Notes: generated from the sequence alone by a model not told the origin. A stretch of DNA of 64,000 bases from Clostridiales bacterium (GCA_004551945.1 SFPN01000008.1:7786-71785); one strand, 5' to 3'; counted from the stretch's first letter, positions 25,501 to 34,368 are shown. Program-made: numbers and translations.

Positions 25501-27650
25501 TCGGATTCAGTAACCTGGGTAAAGCCGTCCATCATGTAGCTGCGGGTGTACACATGGTCGTGACCCATGAGCACCACATCAATGTCAAGCTCTTTGAACA
25601 CCGGGACTAGTGCATCTCTGCGGCTGAGAATGGTGTCCTCCAGTGCGTGGCTGGCTACGGAGTAGATGGAGTGGTGGAAGGTGACGATCTTCCACTGGAT
25701 ATTCTCGTCCTTGGTGGCTTCAATGGCATCGAGCATAAACTGCTTGTGCTCGGCAGCGGAGGTGTTATTGCTGTTGAGCACCAGGAACAGGACATTGTTG
25801 TAGACAAAGTAGTAGTCGCTTCCGGCGGCGGTGGTGCCGGAGGTACTCTCATTGGGCATGTTGAAGTGCTGGCTGTAGGCGTTGGAGCCGGAGTCGTGGT
25901 TGCCGATAACGGTTGCCACGGGCAGGCCCAGCAGGGCGTCGTGGTCCAGATAGCCGTCGTACTCGCTCTCGCTGTCGGCGGTGTTCACCTGGTCGCCGGC
26001 GGAGAGCAGGAAGGACACGTCGGAGAAAATGCTGTTGGTATCAATGATGTTCAGGGTGTTGTCCCAGCCCGCAATGTCCGTGTCCGTGCTGCCCGCGCCG
26101 ATCTGGGGGTCACCCACATAGGCGAAGGAGAACGCGCCGGTTCCGCCGGTGGTGAAGGAATACACATCGCTCTTATTACCGTTGTTGCTGAGCTGATAGT
26201 AATAGGTGGTGTTTGCTTTCAGCCCGGTGGCGGTGGCCTTGCAGCTGTACAGGCCGTCGTTGGCGACGGTGGCAGCAGCGGTGATGGTCTGCGCGCCGGT
26301 CAGGGAAGCGTTGTCCGCCACGGTCAGGGAAGCGTTTTCCAGGGGAGAGTACCAGGTGAAGTTCATCTGGCTCTCGTCCGCGCCCATGGACAGGCTGATG
26401 TTGGACTGATAGACCACTTCCTCGTCGGAGAGGGACAGGTCGGTGAGATGGAACCAGACATCGGAACTGTCAACCCGGCCCTGATGGAGTTCGACGGCGA
26501 TGGTGTTCTCACCCTCGTGCAGGATGCTCAAGTTGATCATTTCAAAGGAAACTGTCTTGGGTGTACCAGCATTGGAGCCGCCGTATTGGATGTTGGCGGT
26601 GATGCTGCTGTCATCAAAACCCGCGATTTTTACGCCATTGACGTATACAGTGGCAGCATCGTCATACTGGAGGGTACCGACCAGCTTGGTCATACCTGCC
26701 AGAGAGGTGATGTTGAAGGTTGTGCGGAAGAAGTAGGCTTCAATGTCGGTAGTGCCATCTTCTTTGTACTGGGTCAGCAGAGTCTTGGGCGTGCAGCCGC
26801 CGCCCAGATCAGAAATCGCGCCGTACTTCGCACCGAAGGGACCTGCGGCGGTCTTCCAGCCGTCCGTGACGAGCGTTCCCGTCGTCCAGCTGGTGCGGTC
26901 GTAGCCCGTATCTTCCGGGTTACCCGCCGGGTCGCTGCCGTTGTCCAGATAGGTCCACTCGGTCTCGCCGTCCAGCAGGGTGTTGGCAGTGGGCAGAGCC
27001 TCGGTGGAGAAGGTCATGTCAGACATGGCAAAGTAGATATCCGAGCTGCCCGCTGCACGGTTGTGCAGCTCCACGGCCACCACATTTTCGCCGGACTTCA
27101 GTGTTGCAAGGGCTTCGCCATCCGTGATGGTAAAGGCCTCAGTTACAGGACTGGCAGATGCAATGTTGGTGCAGAAACTGCTGTTGCTGTCGCAGCCATC
27201 ATCGTTGAAGCCTTTCACCTTGACGCCATTGATATAGAGAATCACAGCGTCGTCATAGGCGATGGTGCCCGTGATTGCGGTCACGGCAGAGGGGTCAGCC
27301 ACATTGACCGTGGTGCGGAAATAGTAGGTGGGGATGTTGTCGGCGTTGCCGGGGCAGCCGTTCAGCTGTACCGTCGCGCCGGAAAAAGCCCCGCCGTTCT
27401 TCGCGCCGAAGCTGCCGGAAGCAGTCTTCCACTGGCTGTCGTCAAAGCCAGCGGTGGTCCAGCTGGTGCGGTTATAATCTGTATCTTCCGGATCTCCGGC
27501 GGGATCGGTATTGTCGTCCAAATAGGACCATACCGTGCTGGCGTCGATCTTATCTGGAGCCTGGGTTGTGGGGGACTCCACGGCAAAGGCCGTGGGGACC
27601 AGGTTCAGCAGAAAGAGCATCACCAGCAATAGGCTTGTGATTCGTTTCAT
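22554..27650 (-). CDS. Large S-layer-anchored metallophosphoesterase with choice-of-anchor I domain
   Basis: 1698 residues, exported. Signal peptide 1-23 (LVPTAFA cleavage). Two related beta-sandwich modules follow (about 30-200 and 205-425; both have DPAGxPEDTxYxRTSW). A purple-acid-phosphatase-type Ig domain spans about 430-505. The calcineurin-like catalytic domain spans about 507-765, with metal motifs GDPQ (512), GDQV (552), GNHD (583), FHHS (660) and GHDHVYTRS (695). A choice-of-anchor I/phytase-like propeller region runs about 950-1448, then a Gly/Ser repeat linker, then three SLH domains (1518-1698) that bind cell-wall polymers. The Met at 27650 has AAAGGAGA upstream. It is probably a surface phosphatase or nucleotidase; the substrate is unknown. 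Confidence 0.88.
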   Translation of the reverse strand: MKRITSLLLVMLFLLNLVPTAFAVESPTTQAPDKIDASTVWSYLDDNTDPAGDPEDTDYNRTSWTTAGFDDSQWKTASGSFGAKNGGAFSGATVQLNGCPGNADNIPTYYFRTTVNVADPSAVTAITGTIAYDDAVILYINGVKVKGFNDDGCDSNSSFCTNIASASPVTEAFTITDGEALATLKSGENVVAVELHNRAAGSSDIYFAMSDMTFSTEALPTANTLLDGETEWTYLDNGSDPAGNPEDTGYDRTSWTTGTLVTDGWKTAAGPFGAKYGAISDLGGGCTPKTLLTQYKEDGTTDIEAYFFRTTFNITSLAGMTKLVGTLQYDDAATVYVNGVKIAGFDDSSITANIQYGGSNAGTPKTVSFEMINLSILHEGENTIAVELHQGRVDSSDVWFHLTDLSLSDEEVVYQSNISLSMGADESQMNFTWYSPLENASLTVADNASLTGAQTITAAATVANDGLYSCKATATGLKANTTYYYQLSNNGNKSDVYSFTTGGTGAFSFAYVGDPQIGAGSTDTDIAGWDNTLNIIDTNSIFSDVSFLLSAGDQVNTADSESEYDGYLDHDALLGLPVATVIGNHDSGSNAYSQHFNMPNESTSGTTAAGSDYYFVYNNVLFLVLNSNNTSAAEHKQFMLDAIEATKDENIQWKIVTFHHSIYSVASHALEDTILSRRDALVPVFKELDIDVVLMGHDHVYTRSYMMDGFTQVTESDSYEYANGTDAAPTAVTDPDGILYVTANSASGSKYYDIQTDKSFPYAAVMNQEKTPNVSKVTVSDTEFTITTYRITITDNGTTLSVVDTFTIYRTAESEEPQTGYQVTFDADEHATVDVYYTQDYTDAADETDVTKAYARDSETGEIDITGDGQVNFKVTVDEGYELASIAADKNYKNLKDSADTKVDGIYRLTKITGDVTVTITTQPTGSGEPAEPEEPTYTPVVTGNTRVNGYYDETGSLKLELAGRYNSGAMNADGGSLEIVQYNPVNGFAYAVSGVKGTLIAVDLNGKLDGDTVVALSGTEYDVKSLVEGFAYGDMTSVAISPDGSKLAVAIQAENYAAQGVVALFACNTDGSLELLSTVSVGVQPDMVTFANNNTILSADEGEPRGGKDATDPKGSVSIVTIGENNALTANTVTFDSFDAKRDELTAAGVLVQKDTQPSTDFEPEYIAVSGKTAYVSLQEANAIAVLDLTSGKFTGVYPLGFQDYGTTKVDLQKNDTIELKNYDNVYGIKMPDGISVTTLGGKTYLLTANEGDSRADWDDLDNESEGKTSPAGNVTLGEKVVWFNTTMWDGLDENSAYVFGGRSFSIYEVTSNGLKLVYDSGSGFEEITAEQLPDYFNTSNDKNSVDNRSGKKGPEPESVITGTVNGKTYAFIALERIGGVMVYDITNPTNAKFVNYINSREFETAIQGDVSPEGLCFISAAASKTGSPLLLSACEVSGTLAVYELTGTVPSGSGSGNTGSGSGSTGSGSGNTGSGSGNTGSSSGSSGTGSSSGSNPSTEPDTEPSQPVTPPAAVLPFTDVKSGDWFQDAVAYVYDKGMMTGTSATTFAPNSTTTRGMIVTILYRLENEPAAGTSSFADVASGAYYAKAVAWAAENGVVTGTSATTFAPDAPITREQMAAILYRYATLKGYDVSQKADLSGYTDAGTISAYASDAMAWANAQGLITGVTNTTLAPKSSATRAQVATILMRFCETIGQ
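23165..23295 (-). repeat. Gly/Ser linker-coding tandem repeat
   Basis: In-frame repeats of a roughly 24-base unit encode SGSGSGNTG-type motifs between the catalytic part and the SLH domains. Length variation by slippage is likely. Confidence 0.7.
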
Positions 27651-27769
27651 TCTTTTCTTGTGTCTCCTTTCGTGTGTCGATGGTTTTCTTGTACGCCGGA
27701 GCGTACGCACTCACAAAGTAAAGTATAGAAACCCATTGTAAAAACCGCGATACCAGAAATGTTAAATGT
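27651..27769 (-). repeat. Duplicated promoter/leader block, copy 1
   Basis: 119 bases immediately upstream of the large SLH gene, matching 30333-30451 at about 110 of 119 positions. Minus strand holds TTAACA and TACAAT 19 bases apart, a weak promoter candidate, then the AAAGGAGA ribosome site. Confidence 0.8.
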
Positions 27770-27788
27770 CGCGCACAGGAAAAGAAAA

Positions 27789-27820
27789 AGCCGGCACGGC
27801 CCAATGGCCGTGCCGGCTCA
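27789..27820 (-). terminator. Terminator of the second SLH phosphoesterase gene
   Basis: AGCCGGCACGGCC (27789-27801), 4-base loop, GGCCGTGCCGGCT (27806-27818). The minus strand continues TTTTTCTTTTCC. Confidence 0.88.
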
Positions 27821-27863
27821 GCGTGCCGACAAAGATTGTGTGGGTTTCGCTGATGGGGTTTGC

Positions 27864-30332
27864 TTACCGGGCGATGGTTTCGCAGAAGCGCATGAGGATC
27901 GTGGCCACCTGGGCGCGGGTGGCGTTGTTCTTGGGGGCCAGGGTGGTGTCAGTGACGCCGGTGATGAGCCCCTGGGCGTTGGTCCAGGCCAGGGCATCAG
28001 AAGCGTAAGCGCTGATGGTGCCGGCGTCGGTGTAGCCGGACAGGTCGGCCTTCTGGTTTGCGTCATAGCCCTTGAGACCGGCGTAACGATACAGGATGGC
28101 TGCCATCTGCTCCCGGGTGATGGGAGAATTGGGGGCAAAGGTGGTCTCCGTCGTTCCGGTCACCACGCCGTTTTCTGCGGCCCAGGCCACAGCCTTGGCA
28201 TAATAGGCGCTGGAAGCCACGTCGGTGAAGGAAGCAGTACCGGCGGCGGGCTCATTTTCCAGGCGGTAGAGGATGGTGACGATCATAGCCCGGGTGGTGG
28301 TGCTGTTGGGAGCGAAGGTGGTGGCAGAGGTGCCGGTCATCATGCCCTTGGCATAGACATAGTCCACTGCGTCCTCGAACCAGCTGCCGGACTTCACATC
28401 GGTAAAGGGCAGACCGTTAGCAGAGCTGCCGCTGGTGCGGTTGATGGTGAAGGTGTCCACCACGCTCATGTCAGAGGCGCGATAGGTGGTGATGGTGAAG
28501 TGGCTGTCGTCCATCTCCACATAGGAGACGTTGGGCACCTTCTCTTGGTTCTGCACGGCCGCATAAGCGTACTGGCCGGAGATCTCATAGTATTTGGAGC
28601 CAGAGGCGGAGTTGGCAGTGACGTACAGGATGCCGGTGGGGTCGGTGATGGAGGAATAGCTCGCATCATCATAAATGGAGGCGTCGGTCATGGGGGTCAG
28701 GCCGTCCATCATGTAGCTGCGGGTGTAGACGTGGTCGTGGCCCATGAGCACAATGTCAATGTCCAGCTCCTTGAACACGGGAGCCAGCTCGTCCCGGCGC
28801 TGGAGAATGTCGCTGTCCTCAGCGTGGCTGGCAACAGAGAAAATGGAGTGGTGGAACACCACGATCTTCCAGGAGACGTTGGGGTTAGCGGCAATGGCCT
28901 CTTCCATGAATGCCTTGTGTTCAGCGGTAGACAGGTCGTTGCTGTTCAGGTCCATGAAGAGCACGTTGTTGTACACAAACCAGTTGTCGCCGCCGGCGTT
29001 GGTGGTGCCGTATGTATCGGACTCATTGGCCACGTTGAAGTGCTGGTCGTAGGAGTTGGAGCTGGAGTCGTGGTTGCCGATGGTGGTTGCCTGGGGCAGG
29101 GAGCCGAGAACGCTGCGGTTCAGGTAGGACTGATACTGTTCTTCGCTGGCAGCGGCGTCCACTTGGTCACCGGCGGAGAGCAGGAAGGTGGCGTCGGGGA
29201 ACATGGCTGCCGCCTTGTTCAGGGTGGTGTCCCAGCCGGTGGTATCCGAGGCCAGGTTGCCGGAGCTGCCCAGCTGGGGGTCGCCCACAAAGAGGAACTT
29301 GGTGGTCTCACCGCCGCCGGTGGTGAAGGTGGCGATGTCGGAGGTCACAACCTCGTCTCCCTTGGTGTTGGTCAGCTGATAGGCATAGGTGGTGTCGGGC
29401 TGCAGACCGGTGAGGGTCAGCTGGTTGCTGTAGTAGCCGCCCCGGTTAGAAACGGTGGCCACGGCGGCTGCGGTGGACGCGTTTTCCGGCAGCTGGCCGT
29501 CTGCCAGGTCGGAAGCGGGGGCATAGGCGATGGTACCGGCCTCTTCGGTGGAGGCGTACCAGGTGAAGTTCATCTCGGTTTCCGTCCCGCCTACGGACAG
29601 GGCGGCGGTGTCCTGCTCCAGGGGCAGGCTGCTGTAGTCCGGCTCTTCCGTGGACAGGGCAAGGGACTGGAAGTCAAAGTAGATGTCGGAGCTGTCGGCT
29701 CTGCCCTGGTGGATTTCCACAGCCAGGACGTTGGTGCCCTCCTGCAGGGCGGAGACGTCGGTCAGAGTGAACTCGCCCAGCTTGGGGGCGGAGGCGTTGG
29801 AGCCGCCGTATTCCATGTTCTGGGTAAAGCCGCCTTCCGGCTCGTCGAAGGAGGCCACCTTGCCGCTGTTCAAGTACACCACAGCGCTGTCATCGTAGTA
29901 GAGAGAGCCGAGGATCTGCTTGGCTTCCGCCAGCTGATCGGCGGTTACGGTAAAGGTGGTTACAAAGAAGTAGGCTTCGATGTCGTCGCCATCCTCTTTG
30001 TACTGGTTCAGCAGAGTCTTGGGGGTGCAGCCGTCGCCCAGGTCAGCGATGGCGCCGTTTTTCGCACCAAAGGGACCAGCAGCCGTCTTCCAGCTAGCAT
30101 CTCCCAAGAGCGAACCATAGGCCCAGAGAATGCGAATAGGGTACTTCTGATACATTTCAGAGTTGATAACGGGGTCGGTCTCCTGATCCCAGTAAGACCA
30201 CTGGGTGTCGCTGTTGACGACCTCAGCCGGTGTTTCTTCTTCTGCGGGGGCAGGGGCGGCGACGGCAAAGGCCGTGGGGACCAGGCTCAGCAGAAAGAGC
30301 ATCACCAGCAGCAAGCTTGTGATTCGTTTCAT
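27864..30332 (-). CDS. S-layer-anchored metallophosphoesterase (short paralogue)
   Basis: 822 residues. The signal peptide is almost identical to that of the downstream paralogue (MKRITSLLLVMLFLLSLVPT). It has one beta-sandwich module (about 35-230), a PAP-type Ig domain (about 250-340) and a calcineurin domain with GDPQL (350), SAGDQVD, GNHDSSS, FHHSIFS and GHDHVYTRS (532). Three SLH domains begin near 640. It lacks the second sandwich, the propeller region and the Gly/Ser linker. Conserved metal ligands suggest an active phosphoesterase on the cell surface. It arose by tandem duplication, with the SLH and signal regions most alike. Confidence 0.88.
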   Translation of the reverse strand: MKRITSLLLVMLFLLSLVPTAFAVAAPAPAEEETPAEVVNSDTQWSYWDQETDPVINSEMYQKYPIRILWAYGSLLGDASWKTAAGPFGAKNGAIADLGDGCTPKTLLNQYKEDGDDIEAYFFVTTFTVTADQLAEAKQILGSLYYDDSAVVYLNSGKVASFDEPEGGFTQNMEYGGSNASAPKLGEFTLTDVSALQEGTNVLAVEIHQGRADSSDIYFDFQSLALSTEEPDYSSLPLEQDTAALSVGGTETEMNFTWYASTEEAGTIAYAPASDLADGQLPENASTAAAVATVSNRGGYYSNQLTLTGLQPDTTYAYQLTNTKGDEVVTSDIATFTTGGGETTKFLFVGDPQLGSSGNLASDTTGWDTTLNKAAAMFPDATFLLSAGDQVDAAASEEQYQSYLNRSVLGSLPQATTIGNHDSSSNSYDQHFNVANESDTYGTTNAGGDNWFVYNNVLFMDLNSNDLSTAEHKAFMEEAIAANPNVSWKIVVFHHSIFSVASHAEDSDILQRRDELAPVFKELDIDIVLMGHDHVYTRSYMMDGLTPMTDASIYDDASYSSITDPTGILYVTANSASGSKYYEISGQYAYAAVQNQEKVPNVSYVEMDDSHFTITTYRASDMSVVDTFTINRTSGSSANGLPFTDVKSGSWFEDAVDYVYAKGMMTGTSATTFAPNSTTTRAMIVTILYRLENEPAAGTASFTDVASSAYYAKAVAWAAENGVVTGTTETTFAPNSPITREQMAAILYRYAGLKGYDANQKADLSGYTDAGTISAYASDALAWTNAQGLITGVTDTTLAPKNNATRAQVATILMRFCETIAR

Positions 30333-30451
30333 TCTTTTCTTGTGTCTCCTTTCGCGTGTCGATGGTTTTCTTGTACGCCGGAATGCACGTACTCACAAAG
30401 TAAAGTATAGAAACCCATTGTAAAAACTGCGATACTGGAAGTGTTAAATGT
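30333..30451 (-). repeat. Duplicated promoter/leader block, copy 2
   Basis: Second copy of the 119-base upstream block (see 27651-27769), directly before the 822-residue gene. Conservation of leader, ribosome site and signal peptide suggests shared regulation. Confidence 0.8.
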
Positions 30452-30476
30452 ACAAAAAAGAAAACAAAAAAGAAAA

Positions 30477-30510
30477 AGCCGGCACGGCCAAGCAAATGGT
30501 CGTGCCGGCT
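30477..30510 (-). terminator. Antiporter gene terminator
   Basis: AGCCGGCACGGCC and GGTCGTGCCGGCT form a 13-base stem with one G-T pair; TTTTTCTTTTTT follows on the minus strand. It is nearly the same sequence as the terminator at 27789. Confidence 0.88.
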
Positions 30511-30526
30511 GCTGCCAGACAACGGG

Positions 30527-31747
30527 TTATGTTTCTGCCGGGACCTGCTCGTCCTTGCCGTGAAAGACCAGCTTCAGCAGGATGGGGGTGATGATGGTGG
30601 TGACCACCACCACTACAATGACCGGGCCGAAGAGTTCTTTGCTGATGAGCCCCAGGTCCGCGCCCTTGGTGGCGACAATCAGGGCCACCTCGCCCCGGGA
30701 GATCATGCCCACGCCGATCTGTAAGGACTCCTGGTTGGTGTACCGGCACAGCTTGGCCCCCAGGCCGCAGCCCAGGATCTTGGAGAGAATGGCCACGATG
30801 GTCAGCGCCACGGCGAAGAGGAGAATGTGGGTGTTCATGCCGGTCAGCTCCACCTGCAGGCCGATGCTGGCGAAGAACACGGGGGACAGGTACAGGAAGG
30901 AGATGGTCTCAAAGTTGGTGGCCAGATACTGGCTGCGCTTTTCCGAGCTGGTGTTGGAGAGCACCAGGCCGGCAACGAAAGCGCCGGTGATGTCTGCCAC
31001 CCCGAAGATCACCTCGGCCACGAAGGAGAACAGCAGACAGAAGGCAAAGGCCACGATTACGTGCTGGGTCCGGTTCTCGTCGGTTTTGCAGGTCCACCAC
31101 CGGTAGAACCGGGAGAAGCCCACGCCGGCTGCCAGGGCGAAGACGAAGAAGAGGACGATTTTGATCAGCACCCACGCCACGTTCACCGATTCGTCGGAGA
31201 AGCTGGTGACGATGGTCAGGGCGATGATGCCCAGCACGTCGTCAATGATGGCGGCGCCCAGAATGGCGCTGCCCGCCGGGCTGCGGAGCTTGCCCAGCTC
31301 CCGCAGGGTTTCAACGGTGATGCTCACGGAGGTAGCGGTGAGGATGATGCCAAGGAAGATGTTCTGGAGGAACAGGCTGCCCTCAGGCCCGGCGGAGTTG
31401 TTCACCAGCAGCTCCGGGTTGTTGAAGTAGCAGCCCACGGCAAAGCCTCCCGCCAGAGGCAGGAGCACGCCGATGAGTGCAATGACAAAGGCGGCTTTGC
31501 CGCTTTTTTTCAACTCGTGAATGTCCGTCTCCATGCCGGAGGTGAACATCAGGACGATGACGCCCAGGCTGGCAGTGGTTTTTAAAAAGTCGGTCTCCTG
31601 GATGATGCCCAGCACGGCGGGACCCAGAAGCAGGCCGGCGATCAGGGCACCCACCACATGGGGGAGCCGGAACCGCTGGGAAAACAGGCCCAGGACTTTG
31701 GTGCTCAGAAGGATGAGAGCCAGGTCGAAAAGATACTTGTACTGCAT
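30527..31747 (-). CDS. CPA2-family cation:proton antiporter
   Basis: 406 residues, 12 or so transmembrane segments. LPHVVGALIAGLLLGPAVLG near the start and the ion-binding double Asp in GAAIIDDVLGIIAL place it in CPA2 (KefB/NapA type). GVGMISRGEVALIVATKGAD is the conserved late segment. There is no C-terminal TrkA/RCK domain, so it is not a regulated Kef channel. It probably exchanges Na+ or K+ for H+ for pH or salt balance. Confidence 0.92.
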   Translation of the reverse strand: MQYKYLFDLALILLSTKVLGLFSQRFRLPHVVGALIAGLLLGPAVLGIIQETDFLKTTASLGVIVLMFTSGMETDIHELKKSGKAAFVIALIGVLLPLAGGFAVGCYFNNPELLVNNSAGPEGSLFLQNIFLGIILTATSVSITVETLRELGKLRSPAGSAILGAAIIDDVLGIIALTIVTSFSDESVNVAWVLIKIVLFFVFALAAGVGFSRFYRWWTCKTDENRTQHVIVAFAFCLLFSFVAEVIFGVADITGAFVAGLVLSNTSSEKRSQYLATNFETISFLYLSPVFFASIGLQVELTGMNTHILLFAVALTIVAILSKILGCGLGAKLCRYTNQESLQIGVGMISRGEVALIVATKGADLGLISKELFGPVIVVVVVTTIITPILLKLVFHGKDEQVPAET

Positions 31748-31873
31748 AGATAGACACCTCGTTTCTGCCCGGGATTTTCGGAACAGGGAAATCCAAGGAA
31801 CGCAGTTATTATAGAGCGGCTTTTTCCAAATAGCAACCGTTTCTTTTCATTTTTGACAAAAAAAGAAAGTGTG

Positions 31874-31912
31874 AGCACGCAAGGAAAGTGGAGGTTTCCT
31901 TGCGTGCTTCTT
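31874..31912. terminator. Bidirectional terminator before the antiporter gene
   Basis: AGCACGCAAGGAAA (31874-31887), 7-base loop, TTTCCTTGCGTGCT (31895-31908). T-rich on both sides. It ends the YczE-like gene transcribed from the right. Confidence 0.8.
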
Positions 31913-31995
31913 TGGAATCTTGTGAACTTTTTAAAAGATACTTTGGGAAGAAATGAAGTTTTGCGCAAAAGATCCTGCAAAATAAGCAGATCTTA

Positions 31996-32712
31996 CTAAA
32001 ATTCAGTAGACGAAGAGGGGGTGTTGGGGGTGAAAAATTTTTCCAGGTTTGGAAACGCGGGGCGAAACTGAAACCGGGCCTCCAGGCGGCGGTTGAACCA
32101 CCCCACGCAGGTGCCCGTTACCAGGGCGCAGACCAGGGTGCCCCACCCCAGCCCGCGCAGCTGGGACAGGCCGAAGAAGGCCGCCGTCATGATCAGAGAC
32201 ACCACAAGGCTGGAGCAGTCGTAGACAGTTTTGACCCGGTGGCTGGGCAGATGGTACCGGGCGGAAACCTCCTTGACCACCAGCTCGTAGACCTCCGGGG
32301 ACAGATAGGTGTGCAGAACGAAGGAGACCCCCAGGGCGCAGGACAGAACCCCCACGGCAAACACCAGAATCCGGGGCAGCATGGTCAGCGCCGGGACAAG
32401 GGCCCAGAGGGCCAGAAAGCCGTCTAGAATCCGGCCATAGAGCAGGGCGGTGCAGAAGGAGAAGAGGTAGTAGGGCCGGAACCGGCGCAGGGCCAGGGAG
32501 AGGACCAGGAGCAGAACCGCCTGGACGATGTACTCCGCCACCCCGAAGGTGATCCCGGGCCAGGTGGGGGAGAGCTTCAGGTGGATCAGGTAGGCCGGGG
32601 CCACCACCATGGACAGGCCGAAGCTGGCGGCGCTGGCGCAGCTGGTGCCCAGAGCCAGCAGGACAATCCCCGCCAGGTAGGCCAGCTCCGAATAAAAGGT
32701 GCGAGGCTTCAA
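31996..32712 (-). CDS. YczE/YitT-like membrane protein
   Basis: 238 residues with five or six hydrophobic segments. The first helix contains GTSCASAASFGLSMVVAPAY, followed by GITFGVAEYIVQAVLLLVLS, resembling the YczE-type DUF6198 group. A soluble stretch at about 135-165 (YLSPEVYELVVKEVSARYHL) is a feature of such proteins. Function is unknown. Monocistronic, with its own terminator. Confidence 0.65.
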   Translation of the reverse strand: MKPRTFYSELAYLAGIVLLALGTSCASAASFGLSMVVAPAYLIHLKLSPTWPGITFGVAEYIVQAVLLLVLSLALRRFRPYYLFSFCTALLYGRILDGFLALWALVPALTMLPRILVFAVGVLSCALGVSFVLHTYLSPEVYELVVKEVSARYHLPSHRVKTVYDCSSLVVSLIMTAAFFGLSQLRGLGWGTLVCALVTGTCVGWFNRRLEARFQFRPAFPNLEKFFTPNTPSSSTEF

Positions 32713-32817
32713 AACAGAACCCTCCTTTCCAGAGGGAAAAAGATCAAGGAATACCGCATCAGTATACCATGAATCCCCCCAAAAAGAAACAGCCTGCTTG
32801 GCGCAGGCTGTTTCATG

Positions 32818-33882
32818 TTAGTTGCTTTCCGCGGCTTCCAGCATGCGCTGGGCGAAGATGCCGTAGCCCCGGTCCGCGTGGTCAATGAGCACATGGGTCA
32901 CAGCTCCCACCAGCCTGCCGTCCTGGAGGATGGGAGAGCCGCTCATACCCTGGACAATGCCGCCGGTCTGCTCCAGCAGCCGGGGGTCCGTGACCTTCAG
33001 CACCAGGTCCCGGGTGTCCGAGGCGTCGCGGCAGACCTTCTGGATCTCCACGGAATATTCCTCCACGGTGCTGCCCACAATATTAGCCAGAATGGTGGCG
33101 CTGCCCTCGTGGACCTGCTGGGGCGTGGCCACGGGAATGGCCTGGCCGGTGAGAGACTGGGGATCATTGAAATGGCCAAAGACCCCGCATTCTGTGTTGG
33201 CAAAGAGAGTTCCCAGGTCCTCGCCGGAGGCAAAAGCCCCCCGAAGCTCCCCGGGGCGGCCGTCCATGCCCTTCACGATGTTTGAAACAGAAGCCGGGGT
33301 GATGGCCCCGGACTGAAGCTTCATAAGCTCCGCCGTGTCCACGTCGTTGATGCCGTGGCCCAGGGTGCCGAAGAGGCCGGTGGCGGGCTCCACAAAGGTC
33401 AGGGTCCCGATGCCGGCCATGGAGTCCCGAATCCAGGCTCCCAGCTTATAGGCGCCGTCGGCGCTGCACTGGGCGGCTCTGGTGGTTACCTCCAGGCAAG
33501 CCTGGTCCCGGAGGACGGACAGCTCCAGCTCCTGCCCGTTGGAGTCCTGAAGGATGGTCTGAACCTCCTCAATGGAGCTGACCTTTTCGTCGTTGATGTG
33601 GGTGATAACGTCACCCTCCTGCAGTCCGCAGGCCTTGGCCGGAGAGGCCAGCCCCTGGTCGGTGGAGATGTCTGACAGCCCCACCACCAGCACGCCCTGG
33701 GCGAAGAGCTTGATCCCCACCGCCTGTCCCAGCGGGATCACGCAGCGGGTGTCTTCGGTCCCGGCGGCCCAGGCCTTGGGGGTCAGGGCTCCGGCGGCGA
33801 CCACGGCGGCCAGCAGCAGGAGAACGGCGCGAAAGAGCCAGGCCAAGGGGGCGGACCCATGGCGCTCTTTGGTGTCCTGCAA
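32818..33882 (-). CDS. spoIVB: SpoIVB serine protease
   Basis: About 354 residues. An N-terminal signal anchor (LAWLFRAVLLLLAAVVAAGA), a PDZ domain (about 75-150; GLQEGDVITHINDEKV), then the S55 peptidase domain. Catalytic His is in GTLGHGINDVD and catalytic Ser in QGMSGSPILQDGRLVGAV. It is secreted by the forespore and cleaves SpoIVFA to switch on sigma-K processing. The TTG at 33882 has GGGGGTGATC at ideal spacing. The upstream ATG at 33915 has no ribosome site, so the TTG is preferred. Confidence 0.92.
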   Translation of the reverse strand: MQDTKERHGSAPLAWLFRAVLLLLAAVVAAGALTPKAWAAGTEDTRCVIPLGQAVGIKLFAQGVLVVGLSDISTDQGLASPAKACGLQEGDVITHINDEKVSSIEEVQTILQDSNGQELELSVLRDQACLEVTTRAAQCSADGAYKLGAWIRDSMAGIGTLTFVEPATGLFGTLGHGINDVDTAELMKLQSGAITPASVSNIVKGMDGRPGELRGAFASGEDLGTLFANTECGVFGHFNDPQSLTGQAIPVATPQQVHEGSATILANIVGSTVEEYSVEIQKVCRDASDTRDLVLKVTDPRLLEQTGGIVQGMSGSPILQDGRLVGAVTHVLIDHADRGYGIFAQRMLEAAESN

Positions 33883-34019
33883 AAGATCACCCCCGTTCGG
33901 TGAAAAATGGATCATACTATATCACATACCGCGCGCCAAATGGCGCACGATTAGTTATGGCCGGTTTGATGAAAAAAAGACGAGGCAATGATACACAGCG
34001 TTTCCTTGGAAGAGTCTGC

Positions 34020-34048
34020 TTGCTTTTTGCGCTTTGGTTTGCTATGAT
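34020..34048 (+). promoter_or_regulatory. Promoter of the TSCPD gene
   Basis: TTGCTT (34020-34025), 17-base spacer, TATGAT (34043-34048), about 40 bases before the TTG start. Confidence 0.7.
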
Positions 34049-34085
34049 ACCTCTCGATACCACAGATAGAAAGGAAGGGTTCTTT

Positions 34086-34355
34086 TTGACCATTCAATAT
34101 AAGCCCAAGGGCGTTTGTTCCCAGCTCATGAACGTGAAGGTGGAGGACGGCATCATCCAGGAGGTCCAGATCCTGGGCGGGTGCAGCGGCAACCTCCAGG
34201 GAATCTCCAAGCTGGTCCAGGGGATGAAGGTGGAGGATGCCATCGCCCGCATGTCCGGCATCAAGTGCGGCTACAAAGCCACTTCTTGCCCCGACCAGCT
34301 CTCCAAAGCTCTGAAGGCCGCCCTGGCCGAGGAAGCCAAGCGGACAAACGCATAA
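34086..34355 (+). CDS. TSCPD-domain protein (TIGR03905 type)
   Basis: 89 residues. YKPKGVCSQLMNVKVEDGII, then GGCSGNLQGISKLVQGM and GYKATSCPDQLSKAL, matches the small cysteine-containing TSCPD family, related to the C-terminal domain of class II ribonucleotide reductase. The start is TTG at 34086: AAGGAAGGG precedes it, the promoter lies just upstream, and the longer ATG frame would overlap the promoter. The role is unknown; the conserved cysteines suggest metal or cofactor binding. Confidence 0.85.
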   Translation: MTIQYKPKGVCSQLMNVKVEDGIIQEVQILGGCSGNLQGISKLVQGMKVEDAIARMSGIKCGYKATSCPDQLSKALKAALAEEAKRTNA

Positions 34356-34368
34356 ATTTTGGAAATGA

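Noticed and set aside
22533..30410. Long plus-strand open frames opposite the two SLH genes
   Set aside because: They mirror the codon structure of the SLH genes, lack ribosome sites and domains, and the minus-strand products are clearly real.
33883..33915. spoIVB start at the upstream ATG
   Set aside because: No Shine-Dalgarno; the GGGGGTGATC site points to the TTG at 33882.
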